64,000 bases of DNA from Malus domestica. Its lineage: Eukaryota; Streptophyta; Magnoliopsida; Rosales; Rosaceae. Positions 59,301-64,000 of this stretch are shown piece by piece. Every line of letters begins with the position of its first letter. Position 1 is the first letter of the stretch. The translations under genes were made by a program, and so were the position numbers. Below the pieces are notes generated by a model, which saw nothing but the letters and a program-made list of their open reading frames with translations, had not been told where the DNA came from and ran no database searches. The stretch covers positions 1,123,501 to 1,187,500 of the forward strand of contig NC_091673.1 of assembly GCF_042453785.1 (NCBI RefSeq), written 5' to 3'.

Positions 59301-61406
59301 ATGATTGGATCATTACATCCAGAGCATTGGTTCCCTTGTCCATCAGATCGAGTTTCGTTAGCACTCCAAATGTTCTTTCACCTAAAAATGTCAAACATAA
59401 TAAAAAAGAGTAAGTTCTTTTCACTTGTAGACCGGTCATCCTTTTGATGAACAATGAATTAAGGTGAGAAATGTATTGTTGCCTCTCTAGGTCATATTAC
59501 CTGAAGGGTCGACTTCTCTTGCAAGTTTGATGGCATCTGAAGTGGCAATATCTTGATTAGCAGGAGATATAGCCAATATAATGCAGTTAGGCTACAAATC
59601 AGAGAAGTCCATTAGATTGACTGCAGTATTAATAAAAGAAAAATTATAACTTGATCCAGCAAACCAAATTTGAAGTATCCTCACTTTCTCAACATAAGAA
59701 CGGACCATATTCTCAATATCCTCAACAATGGTGTCTGGTTGTCCCTCTACAAAATCCCTAGATAATTTGTCAGTAAGGTCTTAACAAACTGGGGCGATGG
59801 AGAGAGAGATAGCTATAGGAGGAGATAAAGATTACCTACAGCCACCTTTGTCAATCCAGGAAGATCGATAAGTGTTAAGTTTACAACTGCCACAAAAATA
59901 CGCTCAGTACCATGCAATACAATATCAATCAACAACAGGAATATGGAGTATATCTGGAATCAGGACAAGCAGTTGATGAAAAAGCGAGAATGCTTCGTAA
60001 CAATAAGCAATATATTGAAATTCCAGCTTTCGACTCTACCACATTCTTATCTTCTACACAAGGAAGAGAAGTTTCAGTTTATATAATAGAGTATACTTTC
60101 CAGATATTCAACTAGAACCGTCGTAGGAAAGCCTAGCTTGTGGTTTGCGTTACTATCTAATAATATAAAAAACATGTAATCCAACGAGTTGTATATTCCT
60201 TTAAGATGAAAATTGATTAGTATGCAAATAAAATAATGATTCAGAAGGAAATTAAATATATGACATTCAAATCTATGATGTTCACAGGAAATTAAATACA
60301 TACCATTTGGAGAATATATGCTGAGATGAATTGGAATGTTAGAGATGTGTTTTGTCTTCCCAGTTATACGATCAGTCTCATCCGAGATCTCCTTACGTAC
60401 AGAAGCTGCAAAAGCAAACAGTGTACAACTCAGTATTTGGCGTAAGAACTAAAGAGAAATAAAACCGTTGCACACTTGGATTGAATAATCATAAGCTCAA
60501 AGAATTCATCTTTACATCAGCCCAAGAGAAAATGAACCTCGCATTCAAAGCTGACATACCAAAATCAGTGAACTTCTTCTTAGGACAATGAAGAAACTCT
60601 GCATATTCAGACCGTCCCTCGTCTATCTTATGAAGTTGCAACACTAATGGTCTCCTCGTCACAATACCTTGCGACCAAAGAAAGATAATGTAAGAAGTAA
60701 TGCATAATTTTGCAACACGAAACCACAAATGCAAAAGGGTATATTCGATCAACGGAAAATGATGGAGGTCACTCTAATTAAGAATAGCAATTAGGTAGAA
60801 ATAACGATCACCACGCTGCTTAGCCAGCAACAACAATAACCAAGTCTTATCCCACTAAGTGGGGTCGGCTGTATGAATCATATAACGTCAACCAGGCTAG
60901 TTAGATTATATCAAATTCGGGACGCATGAACTTTGCTGGAATCAGCTTCAAATTCTTTACCAAGCAGAACAAGTTTAACCCACATTACATCTCGCATTCT
61001 TTTAACATTCCAATTAGCAATAAACACAACCAAAGAAGGAAGGAAAAAAACACATTGACATGAAACTTTGTTCATACCGGATCCACGAGGCAAGAAATCT
61101 CTCCCAACGACGCTTTCCAAAACCGACGATTTTCCGGAACTCTAATTTCAAAAAAAAAAAAAAAAAGAGTACATTACAGCACTGGAAAATGGGAAACCCG
61201 AGCGATTTTTTATATTTTAAGATGAGAAATTAAAAATAAAATGAATGGAGTCGAGTGGAGGCAGAGGAAGAGACCTGGCCTCCGACAACGGCGACCGTCG
61301 GAAGGGCTTCCCAGAGCGACATGCCCTCGCCGCCATGATCGCCGAGAACGGTGCAGGCTCGCTGGATGCGATTGACCAGCCCGATCAAGCTCTCCAATCT
61401 GGCCAT
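56396..61406 (-). CDS. DRP1C: Dynamin-related GTPase, DRP1 class (DRP1C-like, phragmoplastin)
   Basis: Sixteen exons: 61406-61275, 61141-61078, 60667-60560, 60405-60304, 59886-59836, 59746-59685, 59591-59501, 59381-59317, 59089-58895, 58804-58685, 58608-58538, 57815-57590, 57296-57246, 57151-56884, 56773-56634 and 56521-56396. They join to 623 aa. The protein is a membrane-remodelling GTPase of cell plate and clathrin-mediated uptake in plants. G1 GGQSSGKSS (42-50) is split by intron 1; G2 Thr69 (IVTRRP), G3 DLPG (143-146) and G4 TKLD (212-215) are present. The middle domain includes [12 protein letters not shown], and the GED near the C-terminus has [17 protein letters not shown]. No PH or proline-rich domain, as in the DRP1 class (about 610-625 aa). 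Subtype C is favoured by similarity and by synteny, with subtypes A and E as alternatives. Confidence 0.95.
60828..60899 (-). mobile_element. RTE-type LINE tail in DRP1 intron 2
   Basis: AACAACAATAACCAAGTC then CCCACTAAGTGGGGTCGGC matches the 3' end of the LINE at 27169-27323 over about 50 bp. It is in antisense orientation relative to the plus strand. No clear target duplication is seen. Confidence 0.65.
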
Positions 61407-62841
61407 TGGTGATCTGGGGTCGAATCAGCGGATGGATAAAAAAGATCGGAAATTTATAACGTGGGTTCTGAAGGCGGAAGGTATTGGATCTGAGATCGAA
61501 GATATTTGATCTGGGTTAGATTAAATCTGAGAGGGCGAGAAACAGAGGGAGGAATATAGAATTAACAGAAAAAACGGTTATGAGTTAAAAGAGTGGCAAT
61601 GTTGGTGCATCAACGTTAACGTAATTTTGAAAAGTTTAATGTTCGAAAGCAACCCATATTACAAATATTTGTTTATTTTTTGGTCGTACATCATAGATAT
61701 TCCATTTTTTGGCCACATTACTCTAATCAGGATTCAGGACGCAGCGTTTTGGTCATGGAAATTGTTTTTTTGTCAAACGGAGAAGAATGGGCCATTGGTA
61801 TGTAGAAATAATTGGGCCTCATTTTTTTTAGCCTAAATTGGGCTTCGCTATTTGTCGGAGCCGATTTTATGTGATCTTGAGTGTAATTTAATCAGTTAAG
61901 CTACAAGTTTATTCCGCCCTTTGTTACTGCTAATTTTTTTTTAAGAAGTTTTAACAAAATACTTCTGGTACTATTCACTTTTAATGTTAAGATATTTTTA
62001 TTCTAAAAAGTCATTTCTGGTACTATTCACTTACAACACATATTTGTCATTTTAATTAAAACTCAAAGTTTTCAAGTCATTTTCATTAGTTTTTTATTTA
62101 TTTATTCATACTGCTTATTTTAGACATATTAAGAGCGTTTGAAAAGTCAGAAATCTATTATTTTTCATAAAAAAAATAAATATTTATTTTGAAGATTATA
62201 AGATTCAACTCTTATATGACAAAAAGTGCATAGATTAAGTGGTTAGGAACTTACATCTTCGGTTCGATTCTCACATCCCCTTGTAATATATAAAAAATAA
62301 AAGTTCATTGTCGATAATAGATATAATAACAATTTATCTTTGGATGCACTCAAGGCTTATTTGGTGGGTTGGATAGAATATGTTGTGACCAATTAAAATG
62401 GATTTGAGTCCAGTTCGTTGGTTGTTGTGTCAAAATGTGAGAGTGACCTAACTGGACATGATGACTTATGAATCCACAATAGAGTAGGTAAACTAACCTA
62501 TTTTTGTACATAAACTACAAGTCCTATCTTATACATCACTGCCAATCCAATCTTATCCCTAAAGTTCAATTCTCTCTCGCCCTACAAGCAGGCCCTCAAT
62601 TATCTTTCCACCATATACCAATAGATATAAATTATATTAGCAAGAGAGCGAAAGTTAGTCATCCTACTCCTTTTGTGACATTTGTAATAAAATGACATAT
62701 GCTTTCTATTGGCAGTTATTAGTTATTAAGAACTACTAAACTTTGCTTCTATTTCCCTTCATTCCCACTCTTTTGGTCTCAAAAAAAGCCATGACTTTCG
62801 GATTTGCTAAGCCCATATACAACGACTTGGCATTTAGATTA
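61407..62841. other. DRP1 promoter region and spacer
   Basis: The first about 150 bp are the DRP1 leader/promoter on the minus strand. The rest is AT-rich, with a repeated TCTGGTACTATTCACTT motif (about 61961 and 62013) and a SINE-like stretch. No gene. Confidence 0.4.
62222..62302 (+). mobile_element. SINE-like tRNA-derived fragment
   Basis: TAGATTAAGTGGTTAGG (box A-like) and GGTTCGATTCTC (box B-like), about 30 bp apart, followed by an A-rich end. Short and without visible target duplication. Confidence 0.4.
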
Positions 62842-63203
62842 ATCATAGTAATGAGAGTAAAAAATGTCTAGGACGTCCGCCAATCGAATGGGTTTCCGAT
62901 CTTTATTGGTTTTTGTTTTGAACAATGATGGTCTTCCTTGTCCTCATTAGGCGTGAATAGCAATGCTAGGGGGTGACGCTTCCACTTGGTTGTAGCGTCC
63001 CGTTCTCTGTACCTCCTTTCACTGCCTTATTTGCTTTATCAAGCTTGTTGTTTGCCTCTTCGTATGCTTTCTTGTATTTTCTTTGGCCTCTGTGCCCTGG
63101 AATGCTTTTCCTTGTTCTCCAAAAAAAACAAAAAAAATCATAGTAATGAGAGTAAAAAATGTCTAGGACGTCCGCCAATGGAATGGATTTCCGATCTTCA
63201 TTG
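62842..63203 (+). mobile_element. A-tailed insert between 67-bp direct repeats
   Basis: Positions 62842-62908 and 63137-63203 are 67-bp direct repeats with about three mismatches (start ATCATAGTAATGAGAG). The 228-bp insert between them (62909-63136) ends CTTGTTCTCC followed by an A-rich tract with one C. This pattern is that of a non-LTR retrotransposon with an unusually long target duplication. The CTTGTTCTCC-A end resembles the end of the LINE at 41882 (GGTTCTCC-A). It is non-coding. Confidence 0.7.
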
Positions 63204-63811
63204 AGGAACCAAACTATTGTTAATGTCCTTAATAATGTGGCGTTAAAAACCGACATAATGCATAGAGAATTTCTACGACTGTACATCTGAAGTCTCGCGT
63301 TTAGATACTCCCCTCGCCTCATAGAACTTGAAGCATCTAAACCATGGATTTCTATAGATTTGGACGTGACCAACACCAAAAATTGGGAAGGAACCTGGCA
63401 ATTAACCATCATTTCTTGTCTGAATCCAGGGCCTACTAATCTTGCAACACACGGCCTTCGATTGAATCCGAAGGGCCTAGCTAGCATGCACCACTAACTT
63501 ATAATGGGACTCAACTGTAATCTTATGATTATGAATTTTTAGTCCTTCACTCGAGGTTTTAGATTTGGAGTGTACTAAGAACGGCCACATGATGTTATTA
63601 TTATTATTTTTTTTAAATTATAACATGTAAATTTGTATTTTTATTAATATATCATAAAAATAGGATATATACTCAGGATCATCTCAGAGATTTTGGGAGC
63701 CATGTGCGAAATTTGTAAAATGGACCCTCCTTAAGATAGTTTTAAGTATTAATAAAAGTATGACAATATATTGATACTAGAAAACATTCACTTAAATCAA
63801 AACAAAATCAC
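63204..63811. other. Spacer at right edge
   Basis: No supported gene. The minus-strand frame over 62966-63487 spans the insert and repeats above and has no protein motif. Confidence 0.45.
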
Positions 63812-63981
63812 TTAGTACTACGGTATAGTGGTATTCCTCTTCACTTGGAAGTGAGAGGTCTTAGGTTTAATTATCGTCAAATGCGAATTTGAACCACATT
63901 ATTATTAGCCTATTGTGAGGCTTAACCCACTCCCCCACCTCCTTAGTGTATATAATATTCGTTTGTTAAAAAAAAAAAAAA
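63812..63981 (+). mobile_element. tRNA-derived SINE
   Basis: TATAGTGGTATTCC (box A-like) and GGTTTAATTATCG (degenerate box B) lie about 33 bp apart. The body reads GTGAGAGGTCTTAG, AATTTGAACCACATTATT and GTGAGGCTTAACCCACTC, and the element ends in about 16 A. I associate this sequence type with Rosaceae genomes from memory. No certain target duplication. Confidence 0.6.
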
Positions 63982-64000
63982 ACTTAAGCACTCACTGATT

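Noticed and set aside
62966-63487. A 173-aa minus-strand protein
   Set aside because: It spans the A-tailed insert and one copy of the 67-bp repeat; no domain, and composition follows the repeats.

Overview
This is plant nuclear DNA. The genes carry GT-AG introns, the spacers are AT-rich, and plant retrotransposons and MITE-like elements are dense. A Cassandra-type TRIM with 5S-like LTRs, plus several small element families I associate with apple and pear, suggests Rosaceae, probably Malus/Pyrus. That placement is inference.

Layout. Positions 1-9900 hold no convincing host gene: a decayed Ty1/copia element with one LTR (361-4078), a probable solo LTR (5092-6569) and small inverted-repeat elements. 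From 9.9 kb there are nine coding loci. On the plus strand are a MACPF protein (9912-14753, 7 exons, 629 aa) and a SABATH carboxyl methyltransferase (16922-19666, 3 exons, 396 aa). On the minus strand are two full-length RDR1 paralogues (21978-26766, 1114 aa; 32268-36203, 1115 aa), aspartate-semialdehyde dehydrogenase (37918-40046, 380 aa), a Sec14-like CRAL-TRIO protein (43537-46389, 240 aa) and a type-B response regulator (48391-51562, 670 aa). A small plastid-type protein follows on the plus strand (55350-56081, 188 aa), then a DRP1-class dynamin GTPase on the minus strand (56396-61406, 16 exons, 623 aa). I joined every gene model by hand. Each joins in frame from ATG to stop, which is the strongest evidence in this annotation.

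Broken gene copies: a stand-alone RDR1 catalytic exon (21102-21247), a chimeric fragment of the semialdehyde dehydrogenase gene between the two RDR1 genes (31857-32010), and a frameshifted RRM-protein remnant (30830-31084). With the RDR1 pair they point to repeated local duplication around RDR1.

From memory, the order MACPF - RDR1 - ASADH - Sec14-like - DRP1C matches Arabidopsis loci At1g14780, At1g14790, At1g14810, At1g14820 and At1g14830. The window would then be an ancient collinear block into which the methyltransferase, the response regulator, the plastid protein and a second RDR1 have been added.

The most unusual structures are a 1.68-kb inverted-repeat element with long CTT/GAA arms 0.3 kb upstream of the response regulator; a Cassandra array broken by a LINE, with the matching empty site preserved nearby; RTE-type LINE tails as short as 37 bp with perfect target duplications; and a Harbinger-like element carrying four evenly spaced ACGTG motifs. 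I found no new gene system. The RDR1 duplication zone is the most biologically interesting part.
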